Shown here piece after piece: positions 44,258 through 52,742 of a DNA stretch of 64,000 nucleotides. How positions within the stretch are numbered: position 1 is the stretch's first letter; each line of letters starts with the position of its first letter. The notes beneath the pieces are model-generated. The model was not told where the DNA came from. It saw only the letters and a list, made by a program, of their open reading frames with translations, and searched no databases. This DNA comes from Acetomicrobium sp. S15 = DSM 107314 (lineage in GTDB: Bacteria; Synergistota; Synergistia; Synergistales; Thermosynergistaceae): assembly GCF_016125955.1 (NCBI RefSeq), contig NZ_JADEVE010000415.1:168311-232310 (forward strand), in the 5' to 3' direction. The translations under genes were made by a program, and so were the position numbers.

Positions 44258-45193
44258 TTAGAGACCTCTCGGAAGGCTTTTCACGTGCTCTTTTGTAGCG
44301 GAAACCCGTTTTAAAGTTTTGGGCCCTAACTCTGTGAGCAAAATGGCAATAAAGATTAAAACGCTACCCAAAATCATTTGAGGCGTAAAGCGCTCATTCA
44401 GTAATATTATGCCGGATAAGGCCCCAAATACGGATTCAAGGCTCAGCAAGATGGAAGCATGGGTGGAAGGGGTAAATTTTTGGGCCATGTTTTGTGCGGA
44501 ATAAGCAAATACAGTGCAAAAAAGAGTTACATAAGCTATGCTCAACCAAGTTCTCGGTGGTATAAACGAGGGCCAATTTTCAAAGGAAAGTGCGCATATG
44601 AGACTCAAAGCAGCCGCAACGCCTACTTTGAGAGTAGCGAAAACCAATGGGTCCATCCGTTGCACGAAATATTCGACGAGAATAATGTCGCAGGCAAAGA
44701 AAAAGGCGCAAAGCAAGGTAAGCAAATCACCTTTATTTGCGGTTGCGAAAGGGTTTTTGCTCCATTCCAAGGTAAGTAGGGCCAGGCCGATAAAGCACAA
44801 AAAAGAAGCTACAAAAGACAAATAACCGGGGAAGGCTTTTTTAACAGCCCAGGCAAGAAATGGAACGATTACCACGTACGTTCCTGTTATAAAAGCCTGT
44901 TTGCTCGCCGTTGTGTAGTTTAATCCTACAGTCTGAAAGGCGAATCCTAAAAATAAGAATATTCCTGCGAGCATTCCTGCTTTTACGTCAAGCGCTGTAA
45001 GTTTTTTGAGACGATTCTTGAAGATAACGAGCATTAGTAGAAATGATCCAGAAAAACGTATGGTTAATAACCAGTATGGAGAGAAAGTACCTAAGGCGTC
45101 TTTCATAGCGACAAATCCTATGCCCCACATAAAAGCAACTAAGGCTAAAGTGATATCTGCAATAATTATTTTTCGACGACTGATCTCTGGCAT
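44258..45193 (-). CDS. EamA-family (DMT) transporter
   Basis: This 311-residue protein has ten predicted hydrophobic helices in two EamA repeats. Typical parts are TLALVAFMWGIGFVAMKDALG near the N-terminus, AGIFLFLGFAFQTVGLNYTTASKQAFITG and LLSLESVFGALSGIILLNERFTP. Such proteins export amino acids or metabolites. The start at 45193 follows TGAGGTGA by 6 bases; the longer open frame has no signal. It is a single-gene unit, with a TATAAT about 50 bases upstream on its strand. Confidence 0.9.
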   Translation of the reverse strand: MPEISRRKIIIADITLALVAFMWGIGFVAMKDALGTFSPYWLLTIRFSGSFLLMLVIFKNRLKKLTALDVKAGMLAGIFLFLGFAFQTVGLNYTTASKQAFITGTYVVIVPFLAWAVKKAFPGYLSFVASFLCFIGLALLTLEWSKNPFATANKGDLLTLLCAFFFACDIILVEYFVQRMDPLVFATLKVGVAAALSLICALSFENWPSFIPPRTWLSIAYVTLFCTVFAYSAQNMAQKFTPSTHASILLSLESVFGALSGIILLNERFTPQMILGSVLIFIAILLTELGPKTLKRVSATKEHVKSLPRGL

Positions 45194-45296
45194 GAAATTC
45201 ACCTCAATTTTGTTTTGCGCACTATAAGGACGAATACAATTAACATTATAACATCTTAGCAAGATTATTCATCGTGCTGGAGTTTATATTAAGCTT

Positions 45297-46235
45297 TTAC
45301 TGCCACCACAATATGAGGCTTCTTGCCGTATCCGTATCCATGCCCGCCACCTGGGCGAGGCGGCGCAGCCCAAACCCCCCATGTCCCAACAGCAGAGAAG
45401 TTGAGGCGGAAGAGAGCACCCAGGGGCCACTGGAGGAGAGCCGCGTTAGTTCGAGCGCTAACGCCTCGGCTCTCGCCAGTTCGCCGAGCGCCGGGTGGTA
45501 CGGTCCTCCTACGACCAATTTAGCCAAGGAAGTTGTCTCCAAAAGTCCAACGCGGAGAATCGTAAAGCCCAGGCTGCGGGCGCGCTGAAGCAATTTGCCC
45601 GACCTGCGCACGCACTCTTCCAAAGAAAGCGGGACGTAGACTTTCGAGCGGACCATCTCCGCAAGCGGTGTCCCATCTATGACCAGGCACGGATATATCC
45701 TGAGCTCCATATCCCTAGGTCCTTTAACTTGAGCGAGCCTGTCTATGTCTTCCATGCTGCTTTCTTCGCTTTGCCCCGGGAGGCCTATCATGAGTTGAAC
45801 TCCGACAGGGTAGGAGAAATCCAATATTTCTTTTATGGCTTCGATCGCCTCTTGCCCGCTATATCCCCTTCGACAGGTCGAAAGTACAGCGTCGTCAAGG
45901 CTCGAAATCCCCACCTCGATACTCGCGAGAGAAAGCCCCGCGAACTCCCTCAAGATTGCCCCGTTTACGCAGAGCGGATGGGTTGAAAAGCGCAGCCTGC
46001 TTCCTTGAGGCGCTTTCAAAAAAGCCCCTATATAAGCCTCGCGTCTCTCCTTCGGCAGACACGTAAAGCTTCCCCCGAAGAAGCACACCTCGAGCGGTTC
46101 CTTCTCCATCGCCAGCCGTTTAGCGACGTCGTCTGGCGAAGGCACAGTGCTTTTGCCCGTTATGGAGGTTTGGTCACAGTAGATGCAACGGTGAGGGCAC
46201 GAGGCCATGGGCAAAAAGAAAGGGAGAGGCGTCAC
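45297..46235 (-). CDS. Elp3-like radical SAM protein without acetyltransferase domain
   Basis: This 312-residue protein carries the radical SAM motif CPHRCIYC (Cys13, 17, 20) and family parts CFFGGSFTCLPKERREAYIG, STHPLCVNG, SIEVGISSLDD and VGVQLMIGLPGQSEES. These resemble the Elp3-like radical SAM proteins near rnc in Gram-positives, but the GNAT domain is missing. I start it at GTG 46235, which overlaps the ImmA-like stop as GTGA and has AGGAGG 10 bases upstream. Its substrate is unknown. Position in an XRE/ImmA operon is unusual. Confidence 0.8.
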   Translation of the reverse strand: MTPLPFFLPMASCPHRCIYCDQTSITGKSTVPSPDDVAKRLAMEKEPLEVCFFGGSFTCLPKERREAYIGAFLKAPQGSRLRFSTHPLCVNGAILREFAGLSLASIEVGISSLDDAVLSTCRRGYSGQEAIEAIKEILDFSYPVGVQLMIGLPGQSEESSMEDIDRLAQVKGPRDMELRIYPCLVIDGTPLAEMVRSKVYVPLSLEECVRRSGKLLQRARSLGFTILRVGLLETTSLAKLVVGGPYHPALGELARAEALALELTRLSSSGPWVLSSASTSLLLGHGGFGLRRLAQVAGMDTDTARSLILWWQ

Positions 46236-46633
46236 TGATGCGCGGCCTCCTCGAATTCTTGCCACATCGCTGCCCAGGCGAACATGTCTGCCTCATATTC
46301 GAAACTGGAGAGCGGAGTAGCTGTCCTCGACCAAAATCTCTCACCTTTAGGGTGGTGAATGAGGTGGTATATCTCGTGAAAGAGGGCAAATCGCCTCCAA
46401 CGCAGGGAGAGGAGGGTGTTTATGATGATTCGCGCCTTGTCGCCTCTCTTCAGATTGAAGCCCCACAGGTCAGGCGTTAGGGGCTTATATAGGAGCTCTA
46501 TCGAGCAGGAACAGATAGATTCTGCTTTAATTAGGATGTCGAAATCGCTCAAGTTCTGCCATTGGCGAGCTTCGTTCCAGGCCCAGGACGGAATGAATTC
46601 GGGAGGGGATGGAATCTCAATCCTCGCGCTCAT
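46232..46633 (-). CDS. ImmA/IrrE-like metallopeptidase
   Basis: This 133-residue protein contains the HEXXH zinc site as LFHEIYHLIHH and the downstream Glu segment SSFEYEADMFAWAAM. ImmA/IrrE peptidases cleave partner repressors (as in ICEBs1 and Deinococcus DdrO). It overlaps the XRE gene by 17 bases, the standard repressor-peptidase pairing. Cleavage of that XRE protein is the likely job. It is shorter than many relatives and lacks a DNA-binding N-terminus. Confidence 0.85.
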   Translation of the reverse strand: MSARIEIPSPPEFIPSWAWNEARQWQNLSDFDILIKAESICSCSIELLYKPLTPDLWGFNLKRGDKARIIINTLLSLRWRRFALFHEIYHLIHHPKGERFWSRTATPLSSFEYEADMFAWAAMWQEFEEAAHQ

Positions 46634-46982
46634 CGTTTCCGGCCTCCCAATCTTCTGTGGCAGCCTCGATTAAGCGTTGGACCAGCTGTATCTCTCTGGG
46701 AGAGAGACGCCTGCTCCGATACCACACCTCGATGTCTTCGCGCTCCAACAGCTCTTCCAGATCCATGCGGTTGGATCCCTTCGCAGGTTGAGATTGAATG
46801 AGTTCCGATACATCGACGCCTAAGGCCTCAGCCAGGCGTTCGAGCAACTTCATGGACGGGAGGCGGCGATTGGCCTCCAGCGTTTGGATATATACGCGGC
46901 TGACCCCTACTTTATCGGCGAGTTCTTGCTGCGTCAAGCCGATTGCCTTTCTTAGCGTTTTCAATCTAAGGCCGAGCTTCAC
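46617..46982 (-). CDS. XRE-family transcriptional regulator
   Basis: This 121-residue protein has a helix-turn-helix at residues 6-60: RLKTLRKAIGLTQQELADKV, GVSRVYIQTLEANRRLPSM. The charged C-terminal half (LLEREDIEVWYRSRRLSPRE) may be the region cut by the ImmA-like peptidase encoded next. It probably represses its own promoter at 47019-47046. The three-gene operon XRE-ImmA-radical SAM has no obvious phage or ICE genes around it. Confidence 0.9.
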   Translation of the reverse strand: MKLGLRLKTLRKAIGLTQQELADKVGVSRVYIQTLEANRRLPSMKLLERLAEALGVDVSELIQSQPAKGSNRMDLEELLEREDIEVWYRSRRLSPREIQLVQRLIEAATEDWEAGNDERED

Positions 46983-47018
46983 GCCTGACCTCTCCTTTTA
47001 GGGAATTTATCGATACAA

Positions 47019-47046
47019 ATAATACGCATCTGTCTTGTTTTGTCAA
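47019..47046 (-). promoter_or_regulatory. Promoter of the XRE operon
   Basis: On the minus strand TTGACA (47041-47046) and TATTAT (47019-47024) are 16 bases apart. An 8-base palindrome TATCGATA at 47008-47015 lies between the -10 box and the gene and may be the XRE operator. Confidence 0.75.
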
Positions 47047-47064
47047 CAATTAGTTCTCGCGCGC

Positions 47065-47094
47065 TTGACAGGGAGCGACGAAAGGCTGCATACT
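47065..47094 (+). promoter_or_regulatory. Candidate promoter of the DtxR-family gene
   Basis: TTGACA (47065-47070) and CATACT (47089-47094) are 18 bases apart. The start site would be about 25-30 bases before the ATG. It is back to back with the XRE promoter. Confidence 0.6.
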
Positions 47095-47129
47095 ATACAT
47101 GAGGCTAAAAATTATAGGTGGTGCTAAAG

Positions 47130-47621
47130 ATGTTTGCACTTACAGTGCGGAGAGAGGATTACCTCAAAGCCATATATAAGCTCCAAAGAGAACAGAGAGT
47201 CGTGCGCGTAAAAGACCTGGCGCACGCCATGGGCGTCAGTGCCCCCACCGTCGTCGGAATACTCAACGGGCTCAAGGAGCAGGGCTTGGTATCTCAGGAA
47301 CCATACGGTTACCTTGAGCTTTCAAAAGAGGGAGCCGAAGAGGCGCAGAGGCTTCTGGAAAGAGAAAGGTTGGTTCGCGACTTCTTCAGAGATATCTTGG
47401 GGCTTCCCGAGGACGAGGCCGAGCTCAATGCCTGTGCTGTGGAGCATTATATAACGCCCGCTTGTCTGGATCGTTTTGTGGCTTTTGTCAGGTTTTTGAA
47501 AGCCTGTCACCACGGCAGACCACGCTGGCTCGAGCACTATGACAGCTTCGCGCAAGATGGCGAACTTCCTGCCGAAAAAGAGGAGAAATGCGACAGTTGT
47601 GATCTCTGCAGTCCACTTTAA
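47130..47621 (+). CDS. DtxR/MntR-family metal-dependent regulator
   Basis: This 163-residue regulator has a winged helix-turn-helix (REDYLKAIYKLQREQRVVRV, DLAHAMGVSAPTVVGILNGL) and a dimerisation domain with metal-type residues (LNACAVEHYITPACLDRF). The family represses genes when Fe or Mn is bound. The C-terminus ends CDSCDLC, an added Cys-rich tail that could bind metal. ATG 47130 lies 7 bases after AGGTGGT. No metal transporter is adjacent, so targets are unknown. Confidence 0.85.
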   Translation: MFALTVRREDYLKAIYKLQREQRVVRVKDLAHAMGVSAPTVVGILNGLKEQGLVSQEPYGYLELSKEGAEEAQRLLERERLVRDFFRDILGLPEDEAELNACAVEHYITPACLDRFVAFVRFLKACHHGRPRWLEHYDSFAQDGELPAEKEEKCDSCDLCSPL

Positions 47622-47647
47622 TTATACGGACAAGGCTTAGACATAAC

Positions 47648-49615
47648 ATGAGTAAAAAGACTGCAAAATGGGTATTGGTGCTCATATGCCAGGTGATCAT
47701 ACTCGGCTTATGGGCTTTGCCTGCGACTTCGTCGGAAGTGGAAGGGCTATTTTGGGAGAGGAAATGGGCCGCCTTGGACGCCGTCTTTGAGGCAAGGGGA
47801 ACGCATGGCCTCTCTCCCAAAGAGGCAGCTTTGATCGCCAACGCCTGGTGGATACAAGGAAAATTTGAAGCCGCGCTCGAACTCTTGGGGAAAAATAGAC
47901 CCCTTTTCCCCGAGAGTATTGGCCCTTACGCCGATTTCTTCATCGTGCTCGGGAGAGAAAGGATGGGGCGCAAAGATCAGGCGAGGGCGCTGGCTTATTA
48001 TTTGTGGGAAAAAGGTCCGAAGGAGTTGCGCTTTTACGTAGCCTACGCCTTAGCCCGCATGGCCATATCCGAAGAGGAAAAAGCGGAATGGCTCCTCGCG
48101 ATGAGACAAGAAGCCTCTGACGATGGACAGAGAAAGCAGGCGCTCGAGGGGTTGCTTTCTCTTGCTAACCCATCTTATGTATATGCCCTCGAGATGCTCG
48201 AGATTGCCCCTCTTCACGGCAAGGCGCTCTCCATCCTCAAGAGTTTGCCAAAGCCCTATGATCCTACCGTGTCTTTTGCCCTCGGATACGCCGCTTATCT
48301 TCAGGGCCGCAGGAGCGAGGCTATATCGCTACTTGAGGCCGGAGAATCCGCACCCGGCAAGGAGAGAAAAGCCCGTTATTACAGGGCTTATGCCCTTTAT
48401 CACCTTGGTGAAGTGAGCGGCGCGGTGAAGCTGTGGGAAAGTTTAGCCTCGACGGCGGGCGGATACAAACTTTCCTCTGTAAACCGTATAGGTATAGCTG
48501 CACTTGGAGGTAACGCTGAGGCGAGTACGGCGCTTCATCGCTTGGCCGATATGGACGAAGAAGCGGGTGCGGCGGCCATCTCGTTTTTAGCCTCCCTCCA
48601 CTTGAAACTGGGCGAAACGGATAAAGTAGAAGGTTTTTTGGATCGATTGTCGGCCAGAAGCGATGGAAAGAAATACGCTGCTGAAATCCTGTGGCAGCTC
48701 GGATGGACAAAATGGAAAGAGAAGGATTACAAAGCTGCCAAGGCCTATTTCGAACGGGGCATTGCCATTGGCGGTAACAACACCAGGCAGGCTGCCTTTC
48801 TATATTGGCTTTCGCGCTCCGAAGAGCGCCTGGGCAACGATCAAAGGGCCGTGTCTTTACGACAAGAGTTGGTGAAAAATCACCCTTTTAGTTTCTATGC
48901 GCTCATTCCTCTGGAGCATCGGGATCTGGCCTTTTCCGACGGATTGCCCGATGAACTCAAGGGTGAGCCGGACGAACTGGAAAGTTGGGGTTTCGTTCAT
49001 TGGGCACAGAGAAGGCTTGTGTCGCGCGGAGATCTTCCTTCAACTCTGAGAGCTGCGCAGCTTTCCGCATGGCTCGGCAGACAGGAAGAGGCCTACAGGT
49101 TCGCTACTCCGCTTTCTTCCTTCCTCGACGGCGCTTCCGCTCTCTCCAAACCTCTCATGGAACTCCTCTACCCGCGCCCTTTCGCGGATATCGTCCTCGC
49201 GGAGGCGAAGCGCTTCGGCGTGGATCCGCTGCTCGTGTGGGCTATCATGCGCCAGGAAAGCGCCTTCGACCCGAGTGCCACCAGCTGGGTTGGGGCACAG
49301 GGCCTAATGCAACTCATGCCGCCTACGGCTGAAGACGAGGCGAGCCGTTTAAAGATATCGGCTACCGATTTTTACGACCCAAAGATTAATATACTTCTTG
49401 GGACCGCGCACCTATCGAGGCTCATCGAGCGCTTTGGGGTGACAGAATATGCAGTGGCAGCATATAATGCCGGGATGGGTTCGGTTAGTCGCTGGCTGAA
49501 AGAGCGTTCTCCGGTCGACGAGTGGATCGAAGATATCCCTTATGGGGAGACCAATGACTATGTGAAAAAGGTCATGGCCAATTATGCCATTTATAAGTCT
49601 TTGTATGGCGGTTAA
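47648..49615 (+). CDS. Soluble-type lytic murein transglycosylase (SLT)
   Basis: This 655-residue exported protein cuts peptidoglycan. It starts with a signal peptide (MSKKTAKWVLVLICQVIILG), then a long alpha-helical superhelix with TPR-like repeats (residues about 40-490), and ends with the SLT catalytic domain: MRQESAFDPSATSWVGAQGL with the catalytic Glu, LMQLMPPTA, and AVAAYNAGMGSV. This is the Slt70 layout. It is followed closely by ybaK and tauE, which may share its transcript. Confidence 0.93.
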   Translation: MSKKTAKWVLVLICQVIILGLWALPATSSEVEGLFWERKWAALDAVFEARGTHGLSPKEAALIANAWWIQGKFEAALELLGKNRPLFPESIGPYADFFIVLGRERMGRKDQARALAYYLWEKGPKELRFYVAYALARMAISEEEKAEWLLAMRQEASDDGQRKQALEGLLSLANPSYVYALEMLEIAPLHGKALSILKSLPKPYDPTVSFALGYAAYLQGRRSEAISLLEAGESAPGKERKARYYRAYALYHLGEVSGAVKLWESLASTAGGYKLSSVNRIGIAALGGNAEASTALHRLADMDEEAGAAAISFLASLHLKLGETDKVEGFLDRLSARSDGKKYAAEILWQLGWTKWKEKDYKAAKAYFERGIAIGGNNTRQAAFLYWLSRSEERLGNDQRAVSLRQELVKNHPFSFYALIPLEHRDLAFSDGLPDELKGEPDELESWGFVHWAQRRLVSRGDLPSTLRAAQLSAWLGRQEEAYRFATPLSSFLDGASALSKPLMELLYPRPFADIVLAEAKRFGVDPLLVWAIMRQESAFDPSATSWVGAQGLMQLMPPTAEDEASRLKISATDFYDPKINILLGTAHLSRLIERFGVTEYAVAAYNAGMGSVSRWLKERSPVDEWIEDIPYGETNDYVKKVMANYAIYKSLYGG

Positions 49616-49628
49616 GGAGGATGACGAG

Positions 49629-50150
49629 ATGGCCGAAGGAGGCGCATCCGCAAACGACTTAGAGGCAGTGGAGCGCGTGCGGCTCTATCTTGAGGAGCAT
49701 GGCTACGGCGGGAAGATCACGGTCACCGATAAGACTATTTTTACTGTTAAAGATGCAGCAGACGCCATCGGCGTAGAAGAGGGGAGCATCTTAAAGAGCC
49801 TGTTGCTTTTGGTCGACGGCTCTCCAATGCTCGCCTTGCTTTCCGGCTCGAGTCGTTTGAGCTCTCAGAAGGTGAAGAAGTTGTTGGGCGTCAGGCGCGT
49901 CCGCATGGCTCCGCCGGACTTCGTCTATAACTATGCCGGTTATAAAATCGGCGGCGTGCCGCCCGTGTGTTACCCGGATAAGTTGGAGGCCTTGCTCGAT
50001 GAAAATGTACTGAAGTATGACGTAGTTTGGGCCGCTGCGGGAAGCGATCACGCCTTCTTCCCCGTTTCACCGGAAGAACTGGCGAGGCTCACTGGAGGGC
50101 GATGGGCCAATATCTGCAAAGACGATGTGGAATTGGAGGAGGACAAATGA
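49629..50150 (+). CDS. ybaK: YbaK/EbsC-family aminoacyl-tRNA deacylase
   Basis: This 173-residue protein removes wrong amino acids from tRNA, as YbaK/ProX-type editing proteins do. Family parts are ILKSLLLLVDGSPMLALLSG, RLSSQKVKKLLGVRRVRM and the GYKIGGVPPVCYP motif near the active site. ATG 49629 is set by AGGAGG 7 bases before it; 15 codons upstream overlap the SLT stop. The exact tRNA substrate is not known. Confidence 0.9.
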   Translation: MAEGGASANDLEAVERVRLYLEEHGYGGKITVTDKTIFTVKDAADAIGVEEGSILKSLLLLVDGSPMLALLSGSSRLSSQKVKKLLGVRRVRMAPPDFVYNYAGYKIGGVPPVCYPDKLEALLDENVLKYDVVWAAAGSDHAFFPVSPEELARLTGGRWANICKDDVELEEDK

Positions 50151-50896
50151 CGATACTTTCTGCCGGGCTTGTCATCGGCGTTGGATTTTGCTCTGGATTT
50201 TTAAATGTGTTGGCTGGGGGCGGAAGCTTGCTTTCCATACCTCTCTTGGTGTTTATGGGTTTAGACGTATCCGTAGCAAACGCTACCAATCGCGTAGGTG
50301 TCCTCTTTCAAAATGTGGTAGCGGCGCATCAATTTCATAAAAAGTCGCTGGTGACAGTTGAAGATAGCGCCTTTTTTGGCTTGCCGGCTATGGCCGGTGC
50401 TTTGGTTGGCACGTTCGGCGCCGTAAATCTCGATGAGCGATACCTGAGCGTCGCAGTGGCCATTTTAATAACTGCAATGGCCGTTCTTTTATTGGTAAAA
50501 CCTGATATGTGGGAGCGAGAACGAGAAGTGCCCGTCTCTAAATGGATCATCGCAGTTTTCATGTTCATCATAGGTATATACGGAGGGTTTGTGCAGGCAG
50601 GGGTCGGCTTTTTCTTGTTGTGGGCGATAGTGGGAGCTGCCGGCAAGGATTTGCTTCACGCTAACGCGCTAAAAGTAGTGATTGTGGCCCTATTCACTAC
50701 CTTGAGCCTCGCTATTTTTCTATATCATGGCTTAGTGGACTTTTACCTCGGCACACTCTTGGCTATCGGAAACTTCGTCGGTGGCGCAATGGGTGCCCGT
50801 TTTGCCATTTTGAAGGGAAACCGGTGGCTCCGTTGGATATTGTCCATTGTCGTAACGGCAAGTGCCGTTCAAATGCTGGTAAATGTGCTAAGATAA
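50147..50896 (+). CDS. TauE/SafE-family membrane permease
   Basis: This 249-residue protein has about eight membrane segments and the family repeats GFLNVLAGGGSLLSIPLLVF and GFVQAGVGFFLLWAIVGAAG. It probably exports a sulfur-containing or organic anion. It starts with ATG inside the ATGA overlap of the ybaK stop, so translation is coupled. Substrate is not known. Confidence 0.9.
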   Translation: MTILSAGLVIGVGFCSGFLNVLAGGGSLLSIPLLVFMGLDVSVANATNRVGVLFQNVVAAHQFHKKSLVTVEDSAFFGLPAMAGALVGTFGAVNLDERYLSVAVAILITAMAVLLLVKPDMWEREREVPVSKWIIAVFMFIIGIYGGFVQAGVGFFLLWAIVGAAGKDLLHANALKVVIVALFTTLSLAIFLYHGLVDFYLGTLLAIGNFVGGAMGARFAILKGNRWLRWILSIVVTASAVQMLVNVLR

Positions 50897-50971
50897 GTAC
50901 GGTAATATAATGCTTTCGATTGCACAGTTTTTGGTTCTGTCAATTGAGACGATCACGGGAGGTGAAAAAGA

Positions 50972-51448
50972 ATGGGGAAGCATTGGCTCTTTGAACCCGG
51001 TCGCAAACTTACAGAGGAGGGGAGAGGCATGCTTATGAAGCTGGACAGGCTTCAGCAGGACATCTCTACGATGATAGATGAATTTACGAGACACATGACT
51101 GTTCGCTCTCCCGAGGGGGCTCCCGCAGTGAATGTCGACCTGTATCGTGACGATGGTTATTTAGTGGCGGAGATGGAATTGCCAGGGATTGATCCGCAAA
51201 ACGTGGAGTTGAAGGTTTACGAAGACCGCATGACGATCAAAGCCGAGCGCATCCAGGAGAAAAAGGTCGAGTCCAAGGACTATTACTGCTCGGAGCGCTA
51301 CTTCGGAAAGATCGCACGCGTCATTTCGCTCCCAGTTTTGGTTGACCCTGATAGCGCCAAGGCTACCTTCAAAAATGGTGTCTTGACAGTTAGAATGCCC
51401 GAGAAGACAGAGGTTGAAGAGGGAGGCAAAAAGGTCAAGATAGAGTAG
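50972..51448 (+). CDS. Hsp20/alpha-crystallin small heat-shock protein
   Basis: This 158-residue chaperone has an alpha-crystallin domain from about residue 45 (VNVDLYRDDGYLVAEMELPG, LKVYEDRMTIKAERIQE) and the ending AKATFKNGVLTVRMPEK, with the GVLT beta strand. It lacks a clear IXI tail; it ends KVKIE. GGAGGTG lies 8 bases before the ATG. No CIRCE or HrcA site was seen upstream. It is a single gene followed by a strong hairpin. Confidence 0.95.
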   Translation: MGKHWLFEPGRKLTEEGRGMLMKLDRLQQDISTMIDEFTRHMTVRSPEGAPAVNVDLYRDDGYLVAEMELPGIDPQNVELKVYEDRMTIKAERIQEKKVESKDYYCSERYFGKIARVISLPVLVDPDSAKATFKNGVLTVRMPEKTEVEEGGKKVKIE

Positions 51449-51451
51449 CAA

Positions 51452-51506
51452 AGCGTAAGGCGTGAGATGTGAGACGTAATATGTGAAATGCAAGACTTAA
51501 AAAAAC
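51452..51506 (+). repeat. Diverged heptamer tract (GTGAGAC-like)
   Basis: GTAAGGC, GTGAGAT, GTGAGAC, GTAATAT, GTGAAAT and GCAAGAC follow with a 7-base rhythm after the hsp20 stop. It resembles the reverse complement of the TCACTCA family. Confidence 0.6.
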
Positions 51507-51515
51507 GCAAGATGT

Positions 51516-51546
51516 AAGTGGGGTGGGAATTATTCCCACCCCACTT
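51516..51546. terminator. Bidirectional hairpin terminator
   Basis: AAGTGGGGTGGGA and TCCCACCCCACTT form a perfect 13-base stem with a 5-base loop between convergent hsp20 and dctP. No long T-run follows. Confidence 0.8.
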
Positions 51547-51591
51547 AGCTTGAGTTGCTAATCGCTTACCGCTCTTTTTTGTAAACCTTAA

Positions 51592-52638
51592 TTAAGGTCG
51601 CGGCCAGACTGCTCTGAACGTCTCTTTGAAGTTGTCGTAAGACTCAAGCACCTTGGCGAGGAAGGGATCCTTCTTGGACTCCTCGGCGTAGTAAGCATCG
51701 GCTTCCTTCAAAAATGCTTCTTCAATGGCTTTGGGGAGTGGGAGGATTTCCACGCCGGCGTTACGGAAGTTATCCAGCGCCTTCAGGTCTGCCTGAATGG
51801 CCTTGGCGTAATATGTGAATGCCTCTTCTCTCCACGCCGCTTCGATAACGTTCTTTAAGTCGTCAGGAAGCTCCTCCCATTTCTTTTTGTTGAAGAAGAA
51901 GGGGTTCCACTCGTAAGGGTGGCGCACAGGAGAAAGATATATGTATTTGCCGGCTTCTTGCAAGCCCATCGTCCAGTTGACTGCGGGGCTTGCGACTTCG
52001 TAGGCGTCGATTACGCCGCGGTGCATGGCCTCAAAGACCTCGCCCACCGGCATGAGCGAGCACGCAGCGCCCATCCTGTCCATGATGGCAGCGCCATCGC
52101 CGGCTGAGCGAATTCTTAAGCCCTTAAAATCCTCGGGCTTTTCAAGGGGCTTGTTTGTCGTAAGGAAGATCTCTGGCGGGGCCATTTGACCTGCGCCATT
52201 TATAAATTTCACGTTATAGTCCTTCGTCATCTCATCGACAAAACCTTGGCCGCCGCCCTCAAACATCCAGGCCATGGTTTCCATAGGAGACATTCCGCCC
52301 GGCTTAGCGGTTAAAATTCCAGCAGCACGCCATCTATCTTTGTAGTACATGTAGCAAGTGTCCGCAAAGTCTAAAACCCCTCTGTGCACGCCATCGAGCT
52401 CTTTTGTAGCAGGGTAGATTGCACCCTCAGGGTTAACTTTCATTACCAATCTTCCGCCGCTTGCCGCCTCAGCTCTTTTGCAAGCTCTCAACAATGACTC
52501 GTAGAACACGTTTCCCGCCGGCATCCTCGACTGCCCCGTGAGCGTAATCGCCTTTTGCTGTGCTGCAGCCTCACTGGCAATTAACGCCACAAACATCAAA
52601 CACACAACTAATGCTAAAAACCATGACTTTCTCTTCAC
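51592..52638 (-). CDS. dctP: TRAP transporter substrate-binding protein (DctP type)
   Basis: This 348-residue exported binding protein delivers an organic acid to the TRAP permease. Signal peptide to about residue 26 (ASEAAA). DctP marks: GGRLVMKVNPEGAIYPATKE, KGLRIRSAGDGAAIMDRMGA, PVGEVFEAMHRGVIDAYE. The start is GTG 52638, with AGGAGG 9 bases upstream. It lies 104 bases after dctM, in the order Q-M-P. Typical substrates are dicarboxylates or keto acids; the exact one is unknown. Confidence 0.9.
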   Translation of the reverse strand: MKRKSWFLALVVCLMFVALIASEAAAQQKAITLTGQSRMPAGNVFYESLLRACKRAEAASGGRLVMKVNPEGAIYPATKELDGVHRGVLDFADTCYMYYKDRWRAAGILTAKPGGMSPMETMAWMFEGGGQGFVDEMTKDYNVKFINGAGQMAPPEIFLTTNKPLEKPEDFKGLRIRSAGDGAAIMDRMGAACSLMPVGEVFEAMHRGVIDAYEVASPAVNWTMGLQEAGKYIYLSPVRHPYEWNPFFFNKKKWEELPDDLKNVIEAAWREEAFTYYAKAIQADLKALDNFRNAGVEILPLPKAIEEAFLKEADAYYAEESKKDPFLAKVLESYDNFKETFRAVWPRP

Positions 52639-52742
52639 CTTCGCCTACCTCCTTTTGTTGAGCTTCTCAAGCTATTAAAATTGCGTCCTACTTTATCGTG
52701 TCAATAGCACCCCCCTCCTTTATTATTGTCATGCTTAAAACC

